Part shown: piece after piece, positions 43,632 to 52,726 of the stretch
How positions within the stretch are numbered: the stretch's first letter is position 1
Layout: each line of letters begins with the position of its first letter
Program-made: the position numbers and the translations under genes
The notes under the pieces: model-generated
The model's database searches: none
Told to the model about the DNA's origin: nothing
Seen by the model: only the letters and a program-made list of their open reading frames with translations
Origin: an uncultured Bacteroidales bacterium
GTDB taxonomy: Bacteria; Bacteroidota; Bacteroidia; Bacteroidales; UBA11471
NCBI GenBank assembly: GCA_944325415.1
Contig: CALUZW010000006.1
Span: 1 to 64,000 of the forward strand
Length of the DNA: 64,000 bases
Direction: 5' to 3'

Positions 43632-44881
43632 CGTTTGAGGGTTTCGGGGGCGACCCATTTGTAGAGTTTGTCCGAGGGGCGTATCTTCTGGTCGAGCTTT
43701 ATCGAGAAGTGGTCGCCCTTGACGGCCTCTTCGACCGGTTTGAGGTCGACGCGCATCTCTTCGACGGTGGTGATGATGGCGCCCGTCGTGGGGCCGGTGA
43801 TGACGATTTCGTCGCCGACGTGCAGCGACTGGGTCTCGACGACAAACTCGGCTACCCCGAGGTTGGAGTAGTATTTCACCCCCTTGCCTATGTAGACCTT
43901 CACGCGGGTGGCTTCGGAGCCGTAGGTGTGGCTCCACTCGCCCAGCCGCTGGCCGAGGTAGTAGCCGTTCCAGAATCCGCGGTTGAAGACTTGGGCCAGG
44001 CGGGTGTCCCAGGCGGCGATTTTCTCGTCGCCGTAGCTGCCGTCGATGACGCTCTCTACGGCCTGGCGGTAACACTCGACGACGGTGCGCACATACTCGG
44101 CGCTGCGGGCGCGGCCTTCGATTTTGAACACGCGCACGCCGGCCTCCATCATGCGGTTGATGAAGTGTATGGTTTTCAGGTCTTTGGGCGAGAGTATATA
44201 CTGGTTGTCGATATCGAGTTCGATGTCGCTCTCCTTGTCGCGCACGGTGTAGCCGCGGCGGCACACCTGCATGCAGGCGCCGCGGTTGGCCGAGGCGTTC
44301 ATCTCGTGGAGGCTCAGGTAGCACTTGCCCGAGACGGCCATGCACAGGGCGCCGTGGGCAAACATTTCGATGCGCACCGGCTTGCCGCTCGGGCCGGTGA
44401 TGTGGCGGCGTTCGATTTCGGCGTAGATGTGGGCCACCTGGTCGAGGTTGAGCTCGCGGGCGAGTACCACGACGTCGGCATACCGGGCGTAAAATTCGAG
44501 TGCCTCGACGTTGGTGATGTTGAGTTGAGTCGACAGGTGCACCTCTACCCCGATGCTGCGGGCGTAGGTCATGGCGGCGATGTCGCTGGCGATGATGGCC
44601 GAGATGCCGGCCTCGCGCACGGCGTCGATGATGCGGTGCATGAGGTCGATGTCGCTGTCGTAGATGACTGTGTTGACGGTGAGGTAGCTTTTCAGTCCAT
44701 GTTCCTGGCAGATGCGGGCTATCTCGCGCAGGTCGTCGAGGGTGAAGTTGTTGGAGCTGCGGGCCCGCATGTTCAGTCCTTCGACGCCGAAGTATATCGA
44801 GTGGGCACCGCCCTGAATGGCGGCGGTGAGCGATTCGTATGACCCTACGGGGGCCATGATTTCAAAGTCTTGTGCGGTCAT
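43628..44881 (-). CDS. U32-family protein, TrhP-like tRNA hydroxylation factor
   Basis: This 417-residue protein has an N-terminal TIM-barrel-like U32 domain (MAPVGSYESLTAAIQGGA onward) with conserved cysteines in LCMAVSGKCYLS and GACMQVCRRGY, then IEGRARSAEYV, and a small C-terminal beta domain. E. coli relatives (TrhP/YegQ) help make 5-hydroxyuridine at tRNA position 34. The neighbour mnmD modifies the same position, which supports a tRNA role over the old peptidase label. It lies 3 bases downstream of mutS. Confidence 0.85.
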   Translation of the reverse strand: MTAQDFEIMAPVGSYESLTAAIQGGAHSIYFGVEGLNMRARSSNNFTLDDLREIARICQEHGLKSYLTVNTVIYDSDIDLMHRIIDAVREAGISAIIASDIAAMTYARSIGVEVHLSTQLNITNVEALEFYARYADVVVLARELNLDQVAHIYAEIERRHITGPSGKPVRIEMFAHGALCMAVSGKCYLSLHEMNASANRGACMQVCRRGYTVRDKESDIELDIDNQYILSPKDLKTIHFINRMMEAGVRVFKIEGRARSAEYVRTVVECYRQAVESVIDGSYGDEKIAAWDTRLAQVFNRGFWNGYYLGQRLGEWSHTYGSEATRVKVYIGKGVKYYSNLGVAEFVVETQSLHVGDEIVITGPTTGAIITTVEEMRVDLKPVEEAVKGDHFSIKLDQKIRPSDKLYKWVAPETLKR

Positions 44882-44884
44882 GGG

Positions 44885-47506
44885 TTATTTGCCGGTGATG
44901 ATTTTGCGTATGTCGTTGAGCTTGTTGAGTGCCTCTACGGGGGTGAGGTTGTTGATGTCGGTGTGCAGAATTTCGTCGCGCACCTGCGAGAGTACGGGGT
45001 CGTCGAGCTGGAAGAAGCTGAGCTGCATGCCTCCGCCGCCGGCCGTGGCTTTTTTCTTTTCCTGGGGCACGGCGATGCCGTTCTGGCGGTTGTCGGTTTC
45101 GAGCTGGTGGAGTATCTCGTTGGCCCGTTGCACGATGGTCTGGGGCATGCCGGCCAGCCGGGCCACGTGTATACCGAAGCTGTGTTCGCTGCCGCCGCGT
45201 ACCAGTTTGCGCAGGAAGATGACCCGGTTGTCGACCTCCTTTACCGATACGTTGTAGTTGGCAATGCGGTGGAAGCTCTTCTCCATCTCGTTGAGTTCGT
45301 GGTAGTGGGTGGCAAAGAGGGTCTTGGCCCGGGCGCGCCGGTGCTCGTGTATGTACTCTACGATGGCCCAGGCGATGGAGATGCCGTCGTAGGTGCTGGT
45401 GCCGCGGCCCAGCTCGTCGAAGAGCACGAGGCTGCGGTCGGAGAGGTTGTTGAGAATGTCGGCCGCCTCGTTCATCTCCACCATGAAGGTCGACTCGCCC
45501 AGCGAGATGTTGTCCGAGGCACCCACGCGGGTGAAGACCTTGTCGACAATGCCTATGTGGGCGGCTTCGGCCGGCACATAGCTGCCTATCTGCGCCATGA
45601 TGACGATGAGGGCTGTCTGTCGCAGGAGGGCCGACTTACCGGCCATGTTGGGACCCGTAATCATGATGATTTGCTGGTGGTCGTTGTCGAGCGTTACGCT
45701 GTTGGAGATGTAGCTCTCGCCGGGAGGCATCTGCCGTTCGATGACGGGGTGCCGTCCCTCCTTGATGTCGATGGTGAGGGAGTCGTTCACCTCGGGGCGT
45801 ATGTAGTGGTACTCCTCGGCCGCCTTGGCAAAGGAGAGCAGGCAGTCGATGCGGGCTATGAGGTTGGCGTCGAGCTGTATGGCCGGAATGTAGTCGGCGA
45901 CGGCCTGCACCAGGTCGTTGAAGAGGCGTGTTTCGAGCGCGAGTATCTTCTCTTCGGCGCCGAGAATTTTCTCTTCATACTCTTTCAGCTCCTGGGTGAT
46001 GTAGCGCTCGGCGCTGACGAGGGTCTGTTTGCGAATCCACTCTTCGGGCACCTTGTCCTTGTGGGTGTTGCGCACCTCGATGTAGTAGCCGAAGACGTTG
46101 TTGTAGCCGATTTTGAGGCTGGGAATGCCGGTGCGTTCGCTCTCGCGCTGTTGCAGGTGCAGGAGGTAGTCCTTGCCCGAGCCCGAGATTTCGCGCAGCT
46201 CGTCGAGTTCGGCATTCACGCCGCGGGCAATGATGCCGCCGCGGTTGGTGAGCGAGGGGGCGTCGGGCGAGATTTCGTGCTCGATGCGGTCGCGTATGAG
46301 GGTGCAGGGGTTGAGTTGTGCGGCGATGTGGCGGAGCACCTCTTCGTCGGCCGACTGGCAGCAGTCGCGTATCGGCTCTATGGCCGACAGGGCCACCCGC
46401 AACTGCACCGTCTCACGCGGGGTGATGCGCCCCACGGCCACTTTGGAGATGAGGCGTTCGAGGTCGCCGATGAGCGCGAGCTGGCGGTCGATGAGCTCCT
46501 TGGCTTCGGGGTGGCGGAAGAAAAACTCTACCACCTCCTGACGGTCGCGTATGGGGGCCACCTCTTTCAGCGGGAAGGTAATCCACCGTTTGAGCAGGCG
46601 CGCACCCATGGGGCTCACCGTGCGGTCGATGATGTCGAGCAGGCTCTTGCCGCCTTCGTTCATCGTGGAGAGCAGTTCGAGGCTGCGCACGGTAAACTTG
46701 TCGAGGCGCACGTAGCGGTCGGCCTCGATGCGGGCCAGGGAGAGTATGTGTGAGATGTGGGTGTGCTGGGTAATGTCGAGGTAGTGCAGCAGCGCGCCCG
46801 AGGCGACGATGCCCAGTTTGAGATTCTGTACGCCGAAACCTTTGAGGTTTTTGGTGCCGAAGTGGCGCAGCAGCCGTTCGGTGGCCGCCTCCTCGGTGAA
46901 TATCCAGTCGTCGAGTTCGAAGGTGAAGTAGCGGTTGCCGAAGTGCTCCTCGAACTGTTTGCGGTGGCTGCGCTCGAAGAGTATCTCTTTGGGCTGGAAA
47001 TTTCCCAGCAGCTTGTCGACATAGTCGTAGTTGCCCTCGGCCGTGAGGAATTCGCCGGTGGAGATGTCGAGGAAGGCCACGCCGCACTGCCCGTTCTTGC
47101 CGAAGTGTACGCCGGCCAGGAAGTTGTTCTCCTTATGGTCGAGTATGTTGTCGTCGATGGAGACGCCGGGGGTTACCAGCTCGGTGATGCCGCGCTTGAC
47201 CAACTTCTTGGCCAGTTTCGGGTCTTCGAGCTGTTCGCAGATGGCGACCCGCTTGCCGGCGCGTACCAGTTTGGGCAGATAGGTGTCGAGAGCATGGTGG
47301 GGAAAGCCTGCCAGCTCGACATACTGGGCGGCTCCGTTAGCCCGCCGGGTGAGGGTGATGCCCAGTATCTCCGACGTCGTGATGGCGTCGTCGGAAAAGG
47401 TTTCGTAAAAGTCTCCTACCCTGAACAGCAGTATGGCATCGGGGTGAACGGCTTTCATCTCGATGTACTGCTTCATGAGCGGGGTTTCGACCATCTCTTT
47501 TGCCAC
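44885..47506 (-). CDS. mutS: DNA mismatch repair protein MutS
   Basis: This 873-residue protein has all MutS domains: N-terminal mismatch-binding domain with the [13 protein letters not shown] segment holding the Phe-x-Glu wedge, connector, lever and clamp, and the ABC-type ATPase with Walker [10 protein letters not shown] (about residue 615), Walker [13 protein letters not shown] and an ATHYHEL motif. It finds mispairs after replication. It heads an operon with the U32 gene and mnmD. Confidence 0.97.
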   Translation of the reverse strand: MAKEMVETPLMKQYIEMKAVHPDAILLFRVGDFYETFSDDAITTSEILGITLTRRANGAAQYVELAGFPHHALDTYLPKLVRAGKRVAICEQLEDPKLAKKLVKRGITELVTPGVSIDDNILDHKENNFLAGVHFGKNGQCGVAFLDISTGEFLTAEGNYDYVDKLLGNFQPKEILFERSHRKQFEEHFGNRYFTFELDDWIFTEEAATERLLRHFGTKNLKGFGVQNLKLGIVASGALLHYLDITQHTHISHILSLARIEADRYVRLDKFTVRSLELLSTMNEGGKSLLDIIDRTVSPMGARLLKRWITFPLKEVAPIRDRQEVVEFFFRHPEAKELIDRQLALIGDLERLISKVAVGRITPRETVQLRVALSAIEPIRDCCQSADEEVLRHIAAQLNPCTLIRDRIEHEISPDAPSLTNRGGIIARGVNAELDELREISGSGKDYLLHLQQRESERTGIPSLKIGYNNVFGYYIEVRNTHKDKVPEEWIRKQTLVSAERYITQELKEYEEKILGAEEKILALETRLFNDLVQAVADYIPAIQLDANLIARIDCLLSFAKAAEEYHYIRPEVNDSLTIDIKEGRHPVIERQMPPGESYISNSVTLDNDHQQIIMITGPNMAGKSALLRQTALIVIMAQIGSYVPAEAAHIGIVDKVFTRVGASDNISLGESTFMVEMNEAADILNNLSDRSLVLFDELGRGTSTYDGISIAWAIVEYIHEHRRARAKTLFATHYHELNEMEKSFHRIANYNVSVKEVDNRVIFLRKLVRGGSEHSFGIHVARLAGMPQTIVQRANEILHQLETDNRQNGIAVPQEKKKATAGGGGMQLSFFQLDDPVLSQVRDEILHTDINNLTPVEALNKLNDIRKIITGK

Positions 47507-47531
47507 GGAATTTCTTGTTTTGATGAGCAGA

Positions 47532-47539
47532 CAAAGGTA
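47532..47539 (-). promoter_or_regulatory. -7 box of the mutS operon
   Basis: CAAAGGTA reads TACCTTTG on the minus strand, 26 bases before the mutS ATG. Confidence 0.6.
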
Positions 47540-47756
47540 GTGAAAAGCTCGGGCAATGGCAAGCCGGTGAAAATTTTTTGTTGACGGCCTCTCCCGTGGC
47601 GAAGGGTGGGAATGTCTCTCTCCCCGCCTGCTGCGAAGCGGCGGTGTGGAGGGGGTGCGGGGGTGCCCCTCTCCTACCCTTTCTCTCCGCAGAGCGTTGC
47701 GGCGGGTATCGGGCTATTGCGGGTGGGGTTTCGGTGAGGGAAAGAGTGTGGGTGGG

Positions 47757-48293
47757 CTACTCGGCCGCCCGCCCCAGAATACGGGCGATGCCGCGGCGTA
47801 TCGAGGCCAGTCCGAAGTCGGCGGGGTCGATTTCGTCGCGTTTCATAAACCGGGCGGCAGCTACATCGTCGTGGGCTTCGAGCCCCCGGGTGTCGGCTAC
47901 GCGACATTCAAAGAAGAGATCCATCGTAGGTACGGTAAGTCCGCCGTAGGTGTAGAGGTTGGGCAGGGAGAAGAGGTAGCGCGTGGCGACGACGGTGAGA
48001 GCGGTCTCTTCCCGCACTTCGCGGGCCACGGCCTCCTCGGCGGTCTCGTCGAGGTCGGTAAATCCGCCCGGCAGATCGAGCGTGCCGCGGGCCGGCTCTT
48101 TGGCGCGGCGGCACACAAGTATGTCGCCTTCGTCGTTGGTGATGAGGGCCACGACCGCCGCCTTGGGGTTGATGTAGTAGATGAGGCCGCAGTCGAGGCA
48201 GCGCTTCGACTGGGCGTTGTTACCGACAAACCGGGCCGAGCCGCAGTGCGGACAGTAGCCGAAGGGGTCGAGAAGCGGTGTTGTCGCGCTCAT
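47757..48293 (-). CDS. NUDIX hydrolase with N-terminal zinc ribbon
   Basis: This 178-residue protein has an N-terminal ribbon (CPHC near residue 14, CLDC near residue 32) as in NADH pyrophosphatase relatives, and a NUDIX box starting GGFTDLDE and ending REVREET (about residues 73-95). It cleaves a nucleoside-diphosphate compound; the substrate is unknown. The start at 48293 overlaps the stop of the S41 protease gene (ATGA). The open frame continues upstream, but that part is the shadow of the protease gene. Confidence 0.9.
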   Translation of the reverse strand: MSATTPLLDPFGYCPHCGSARFVGNNAQSKRCLDCGLIYYINPKAAVVALITNDEGDILVCRRAKEPARGTLDLPGGFTDLDETAEEAVAREVREETALTVVATRYLFSLPNLYTYGGLTVPTMDLFFECRVADTRGLEAHDDVAAARFMKRDEIDPADFGLASIRRGIARILGRAAE

Positions 48294-49984
48294 GACTTCT
48301 TCTCCTTTTTGTCGGAGGCTTTCCCGGGCTGCAATATTGCGCGGTACTGTTCGGGCTCGAGGAGTATCTCTTCGGCGCGTGTTACGATGGGGTCGTCTTT
48401 GAGGCTCTCGCATATCTCTCCCTTCTGGTAGTAGTAGCGCTTGACGATTTCGAAGGCGAGCTGCTCGGCTATTTCGTCGCGGAAGTTGGCAAAGTCGTGG
48501 TCGAGGTTGTGCGACAACTTCTTCGACAGGGAGTCGATTTCGGGGGTGATGTCGGTGAGGTAGCCTTCAAACTCGGCCCATTTGCGCAATTCGTCGAGAA
48601 CCTTCTGGGAGCGGCGGTCGTAGGTAAAGTTCTGGCTCTGCACATACGCCTTGAAGTCGTTGTATATCTCGTCGTCTATGACAAATGCCTCGATGGGGGC
48701 TATCGTGTCGTGTTGTTGGGCAAAGCGGGTGGCGTAGCGGAAGATGTACATGTCGTTGACCAGGTAGTACACGATGTTGGGTATCTGTTCCAGTTCCACT
48801 TTCACGTCGGGAGTGATGCCGCCACCGTCGCGCACGATGCGTCCGGCTGCGGTGGTATAGGCGGTGGTGAGGCTGTCGGGAATACGTTCGGCACGTCCGG
48901 CAGCGTTGCGGTGGGAGTAGTCGATGGCCTGTATCGAGCGGCCGCTGGGAATGTAGTATTTCGAGGTGGTGATTTTTATCATGCCGTTGTAGGGCATCGG
49001 TCGGGTGGTCTGCACGAGGCCCTTGCCGAAGGAGCGTTCGCCCACGACGACGGCGCGGTCGAGGTCTTGCAGCGTACCGGCCACGATTTCCGAGGCCGAG
49101 GCCGACTCACTGTTGATGAGAACGACCAGCGGTATTTTCTCGTCGAGAGGTTTCTGGGTGGTCTTGTAGGTCTTGTCCCACTGGCTGATGCGGCCGCGGG
49201 TCGAGAGTATCTCGGTGCCTTTGGGCACGAAGTAGTTGATGATTTGCAGCGCCTCGTCGAGAATACCGCCGGGGTTGCCCCGCAGGTCGAGTATGAGCGA
49301 GGAGATGTGGCTGTTCTTTTTCAGGTCGATGAAGGCCTCTTTCACTTCGGCAGCCGCCTTGTCGGTGAAGCTTTGCAGGTAGATATAGCCCACCCCTCCG
49401 TCGCGCACACCGTAGTAGGGTACGGCCGGCAGGGTGATTTTCTTGCGCACGATGTCGAAGGTGAGTGTGTCGAGCGTCTCGGGACGTTCCACGACGACGC
49501 GCACGATGGTGTTGGCCGGGCCTTTAAGCCGTTCGCTCACCTTGTCCGACGGCAGTCCCACGGCCGATACCGAGTCGACCCGCAGAATCTTGTCGCCGGC
49601 TTTCAGACCGCACACCTGGGCGGGCAGTCCCTCGTAAGGCTCGGCAATGTAGGTAAAGCTGTCGCGGTAGGTAATGAGCGAGCCTATGCCTCCATATTCG
49701 CCCGTGGTCATGAACTTGAAGTCTTCGGTCTCGGTTTCGGGAATGTAGGTGGTATAGGGGTCGAGCGTGTAGAGCATGGTGTTGATGCCCTTTTCCATCA
49801 TCTTGTCGAGGTCGAACGTGTCGACATAGAGTGTGTTGAGCTCTTTCAGCACCGAGTTGAATACCGAGATGCTCTTGGCGGTATCGAAGGTCTTGTCGTT
49901 GTTTTGGGCCGTGAGGGGGGTTCCTGTGAGGAAGAGGGCGGCCGTCAGAGCCAGATTTCGGGGCGAAAACAGGGCGTTGCGCAT
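48290..49984 (-). CDS. S41-family C-terminal processing protease with PDZ domain
   Basis: This 564-residue protein has a signal peptide (about residues 1-27), a PDZ domain (about 95-175, with GLPAQVCGLKAGDKILRVDS) and an S41 catalytic domain with LRGNPGG, the nucleophile in INSESASASEIV and the lysine in GERSFGKGLVQ. A helical C-terminal extension of about 150 residues ends in a lysine-rich tail. It trims periplasmic proteins. The upstream ATG at 50029 overlaps the -7 box, so 49984 is chosen. Confidence 0.93.
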   Translation of the reverse strand: MRNALFSPRNLALTAALFLTGTPLTAQNNDKTFDTAKSISVFNSVLKELNTLYVDTFDLDKMMEKGINTMLYTLDPYTTYIPETETEDFKFMTTGEYGGIGSLITYRDSFTYIAEPYEGLPAQVCGLKAGDKILRVDSVSAVGLPSDKVSERLKGPANTIVRVVVERPETLDTLTFDIVRKKITLPAVPYYGVRDGGVGYIYLQSFTDKAAAEVKEAFIDLKKNSHISSLILDLRGNPGGILDEALQIINYFVPKGTEILSTRGRISQWDKTYKTTQKPLDEKIPLVVLINSESASASEIVAGTLQDLDRAVVVGERSFGKGLVQTTRPMPYNGMIKITTSKYYIPSGRSIQAIDYSHRNAAGRAERIPDSLTTAYTTAAGRIVRDGGGITPDVKVELEQIPNIVYYLVNDMYIFRYATRFAQQHDTIAPIEAFVIDDEIYNDFKAYVQSQNFTYDRRSQKVLDELRKWAEFEGYLTDITPEIDSLSKKLSHNLDHDFANFRDEIAEQLAFEIVKRYYYQKGEICESLKDDPIVTRAEEILLEPEQYRAILQPGKASDKKEKKS

Positions 49985-50026
49985 ATCTTGAAGGTTATTT
50001 TCAAAAAAGAGTGAGAAATTTTTCCA

Positions 50027-50034
50027 CAAATATA
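50027..50034 (-). promoter_or_regulatory. -7 box of the S41 protease/NUDIX operon
   Basis: CAAATATA reads TATATTTG on the minus strand, 43 bases before the ATG at 49984. Confidence 0.6.
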
Positions 50035-50065
50035 TTGCATAATTGGAAATAACGCATTACTTTTG
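50035..50065 (+). promoter_or_regulatory. Promoter of the tRNA-Asn pair
   Basis: TTG at 50035-50037, a 20-base spacer and TACTTTTG at 50058-50065 match the Bacteroidetes consensus. The tRNA begins 26 bases later. It abuts the divergent protease promoter. Confidence 0.65.
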
Positions 50066-50090
50066 CCCTGCATTTTTAGGAATGTTATCT

Positions 50091-50167
50091 TCTTCAGTAG
50101 CTCAGTCGGTTAGAGCATCTGACTGTTAATCAGAGGGTCGTAGGTTCAAGTCCTACCTGAAGAGCCA
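50091..50167 (+). tRNA. tRNA-Asn (GTT), first copy
   Basis: The acceptor stem TCTTCAG pairs with CTGAAGA. The anticodon loop CTGTTAA carries anticodon GTT, and the T loop is GGTTCAAGTCC. The discriminator base is G and CCA is encoded at 50165-50167. Confidence 0.97.
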
Positions 50168-50207
50168 CAAAAATTCCGGGTGCGGAATCGAAACATACAC
50201 CATTTAT

Positions 50208-50281
50208 TCTTCAGTAGCTCAGTCGGTTAGAGCATCTGACTGTTAATCAGAGGGTCGTAGGTTCAAGTCCTACCTGAAGAG
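50208..50281 (+). tRNA. tRNA-Asn (GTT), second copy
   Basis: The mature sequence is identical to the first copy, 40 bases downstream. The bases after the discriminator G are CCG, so a 3' CCA is not encoded and must be added by the tRNA nucleotidyltransferase. Confidence 0.97.
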
Positions 50282-50284
50282 CCG

Positions 50285-50320
50285 AAAGGCCGCTTGCCAT
50301 AGGGCAGGCGGCCTTTTTTG
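50285..50320 (+). terminator. Terminator after the tRNA-Asn pair
   Basis: AAAGGCCGCTTGCC (50285-50298) pairs with the following GGCAGGCGGCCTTT, and a T-run (TTTTTT) ends the transcript. Confidence 0.9.
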
Positions 50321-50426
50321 TTTTACCTGTTTTAGTCTTTTTTCGGAAGAGTTAGTACATATCGTGGGGGGTGAATCGTGCAGAAAATCAGTCTTTCTGT
50401 GTCAACTTCCCGCTGCGGATAAAACG

Positions 50427-50460
50427 AAACCCCCGTTGGCCAATCGGCCGACGGGGGTTT
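50427..50460 (-). terminator. Terminator of the long SusC-to-BspA gene cluster
   Basis: AAACCCCCGTTGGCC (50427-50441) pairs with GGCCGACGGGGGTTT (50446-50460), with one G-U pair. It lies just after the stop of the BspA-like gene on the minus strand. No comparably strong hairpin was seen in the short gaps upstream to the window edge. Confidence 0.85.
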
Positions 50461-50484
50461 CTGTATGTGAGAGAAACGAAGTGT

Positions 50485-52698
50485 TTAGAGAACGACTTTG
50501 AATACCTCGTTGCCCACTTTTACCAGGAAGATACCCTTCATGTCGAGGGTCAGCGAGAGAGCCGAACCGTCGGCCACGGCACTCTTCACCTGAGCGCCAC
50601 TCAGGGCGATGACGGTTACCGGTGTGCCGGCAGCGGCGCCTTCGACAACGATGGCGTCGGCAGTAGCGTAAACGGCCGTTGTGCTGTTGCTTTCAACGCT
50701 CTCGATGGCAGAAGTCGACTCGTTGATGACGGGGAACTTGGCCCATTCGATGCCGGCGCGGTAGGTGTCGGCACAGCCTTTGGGCACGACGAGGGTGTAG
50801 CCCAGGTCGTTGTAGTTCTCTTCGGCCGGTTTAGACGAGAGTACGCTGCTGAAAGCACGTTCGGCGGCTTTGGTGGCGGTGCCGAGACATACGACAGTCT
50901 TCAACGCCTTGGGTTGATAGAAGGCGCAGGGAGCGATGGAGTCGACCGATGCGGGAATGGTGATGGTCTCAATGGCGTTGCATTGATAGAAGGCATTCTC
51001 GCCGATGACCTTGGCTCCCTCAGGCAGGATAATCGAGGTGGCTACCTTGCAGCCGCGGAAGCTGTTGTTGCCGATTTTTTCCATGGCGGTGCAGTCGCTC
51101 AAATCGATTGTTTCGAGAGCAGAGTTGAGGTTGAGGAAGGCACGGTTGCCGATGGTGGTGAGCGAGGTGCAGCCGGTGAAGTCGATCGAAGCGATTACCT
51201 TATCGTTGGTGAAAGCATAGTCGCCAATCGATTCGAGTTTGGCACAACCGTTGAAAGATACGGTGGTAAGAGTCTCCTGTATCGAACCGAAAGCATAGGT
51301 ATGGATTTCTTTCAGTTCGGCGCAGTTGCTCAGGTCTACGGTTTCGAGCTCGGCCATGTAGAAAGCTTCGTCGCTGATGGTTACGAGCGAGTTGGGGAGC
51401 ACAACTTTTTTGAGCGATTTGTTGCTCTTGAAGGTTGCTTCGGGAATGGTGTTCTCGGCGTAGGTTACATCGCCCTCGGTCGAGGCCACGATGTTGGCGC
51501 CGCTCAGGTCGAGGGTAGCCAGGGCGGGCATACCGTTGAGGGTGTCGAGGTCGGCTTTGTTGATGGAGCCGGTTACGGTGAGGGCGGTCAGGGTAGCGGC
51601 CTCATCGGCGGTGAGAAGGGTACTGAGCGTACCGGCGGTCTCTACGGCTACGACTTTTCCGTCGCCCGGCTCTTCGGCAGCTTCGTTGATGACGGGGAAC
51701 TTGGCCCACTCGATGCCGGCGCGGTAGGTATCGGCACAGCCCTGGGGTACAACGAGGGTGTAGCCCTTGTCGGTGTAGTTCTCCTCAGCAGGTTTGGTCG
51801 AGGGCGAAGAGATGTAGGTGTTGTTGGAGAAAGCCATTTCGGCGGCGCGGGTATCGGTGCCGAGGCATACGACAGTCTTCATCGCTTTGGGTTGTCCGAA
51901 AGAGTGGGGAGCGATGGAATCGACCGAAGCGGGCAGGGTGATGGTTTCGAGCGAATGGCAGGAGTAGAAGGCACCCATACCGATGATTTCGACATTCTCG
52001 GGAAGAGTGAGCGAGGTCATTTTCTTCAACGATTTGAAGCTGCTCTTTCCGATGACGGTGAGCGACGTGCAATCGCTCAGGTCGAGCGTCGTGAGGGCTT
52101 CGCGCACGTTGTTGAAGGCATTGGCCCCGATTGTGGAGAGGCTGGTGCAGCCGGTGAAGTCGATGGTGGCGATGTAGAAGTCGTTGGAGAAAGCATATTC
52201 GTCGATGGTGGTGAGTTTGGAGCAGCCGTTGAAAGAGAGGCTTTCAAGACCGTCGATACCACCGAAGGCTCTGTAACCCACCGTTACGAGTTCGGGACAA
52301 GCGCTCAGGTCGATGGCCTTGATGTTGATACAGTCGGCGAAGGCTTCGGTTCCGATATATTGGAGCGAGGCGGGGAAGAGTACCGAAACAAGAGCCTCAT
52401 TGCCCATGAAGGTTGCTTCGGGAATGGTGTTCTCGGCGTAGGTTACATCGCCCTCGGTCGAGGCTACGATGTTGGCGCCGCTCAGGTCGAGGGTAGCCAA
52501 GGCGGGCATGCCGTTGAGGGTGTTGAGGTCGGCTTTGTTGATGGAGCCGGTTACGGTGAGGTCGGTCAGGGTAGCGGCCTCATCGGCGGTAAGGAGGGTA
52601 CTGAGTGTACCGGCTGTTTCCACAGCCACGGTTTTGGTCTGTGCGTGTCCCAAAGCAAAACAGCTGAGGAACGCCGTGAAGAGTAAAAGTTTCTTCAT
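50485..52698 (-). CDS. BspA-like leucine-rich repeat protein with T9SS tail
   Basis: This 737-residue protein has a signal peptide (residues 1-19) and two homologous halves of about 310 residues. Each half starts with a VAVETAGTLSTLLTADEA segment and continues as LRR_5 repeats (IGxxAFxxCxxLETIxLPxSV). A C-terminal domain of about 75 residues (VYATADAIVVEGAAAG, then SLTLDMKGIFLVKVG) has the T9SS sorting-tail pattern. BspA-type proteins bind host proteins and other bacteria; this role is family knowledge. It is the last gene of the long minus-strand cluster, 28 bases after the membrane-protein gene. Confidence 0.9.
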   Translation of the reverse strand: MKKLLLFTAFLSCFALGHAQTKTVAVETAGTLSTLLTADEAATLTDLTVTGSINKADLNTLNGMPALATLDLSGANIVASTEGDVTYAENTIPEATFMGNEALVSVLFPASLQYIGTEAFADCINIKAIDLSACPELVTVGYRAFGGIDGLESLSFNGCSKLTTIDEYAFSNDFYIATIDFTGCTSLSTIGANAFNNVREALTTLDLSDCTSLTVIGKSSFKSLKKMTSLTLPENVEIIGMGAFYSCHSLETITLPASVDSIAPHSFGQPKAMKTVVCLGTDTRAAEMAFSNNTYISSPSTKPAEENYTDKGYTLVVPQGCADTYRAGIEWAKFPVINEAAEEPGDGKVVAVETAGTLSTLLTADEAATLTALTVTGSINKADLDTLNGMPALATLDLSGANIVASTEGDVTYAENTIPEATFKSNKSLKKVVLPNSLVTISDEAFYMAELETVDLSNCAELKEIHTYAFGSIQETLTTVSFNGCAKLESIGDYAFTNDKVIASIDFTGCTSLTTIGNRAFLNLNSALETIDLSDCTAMEKIGNNSFRGCKVATSIILPEGAKVIGENAFYQCNAIETITIPASVDSIAPCAFYQPKALKTVVCLGTATKAAERAFSSVLSSKPAEENYNDLGYTLVVPKGCADTYRAGIEWAKFPVINESTSAIESVESNSTTAVYATADAIVVEGAAAGTPVTVIALSGAQVKSAVADGSALSLTLDMKGIFLVKVGNEVFKVVL
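50721..52632 (-). repeat. Tandem ~1-kb duplication inside the BspA-like gene
   Basis: DNA at about 50721-51654 and 51683-52632 is closely similar. The segment starting CGTTGATGACGGGGAACTTG recurs at 50721 and 51683, and the stretch around GTACTGAG recurs at 51620 and 52598. The central LRR parts differ more than the edges. Confidence 0.85.
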
Positions 52699-52726
52699 AG
52701 GACTTTTTGATTAAAGGTGAATAGAA

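Noticed and set aside
42942-44345. 467-codon minus-strand ORF covering mnmD
   Set aside because: Only the part from 43631 downward is mnmD. The upstream half is Arg/His-rich shadow of the U32 gene, which overlaps mnmD by just four bases.
44870-46753. 627-codon plus-strand ORF opposite mutS
   Set aside because: It is a shadow frame produced by GC-biased third codon positions in mutS.
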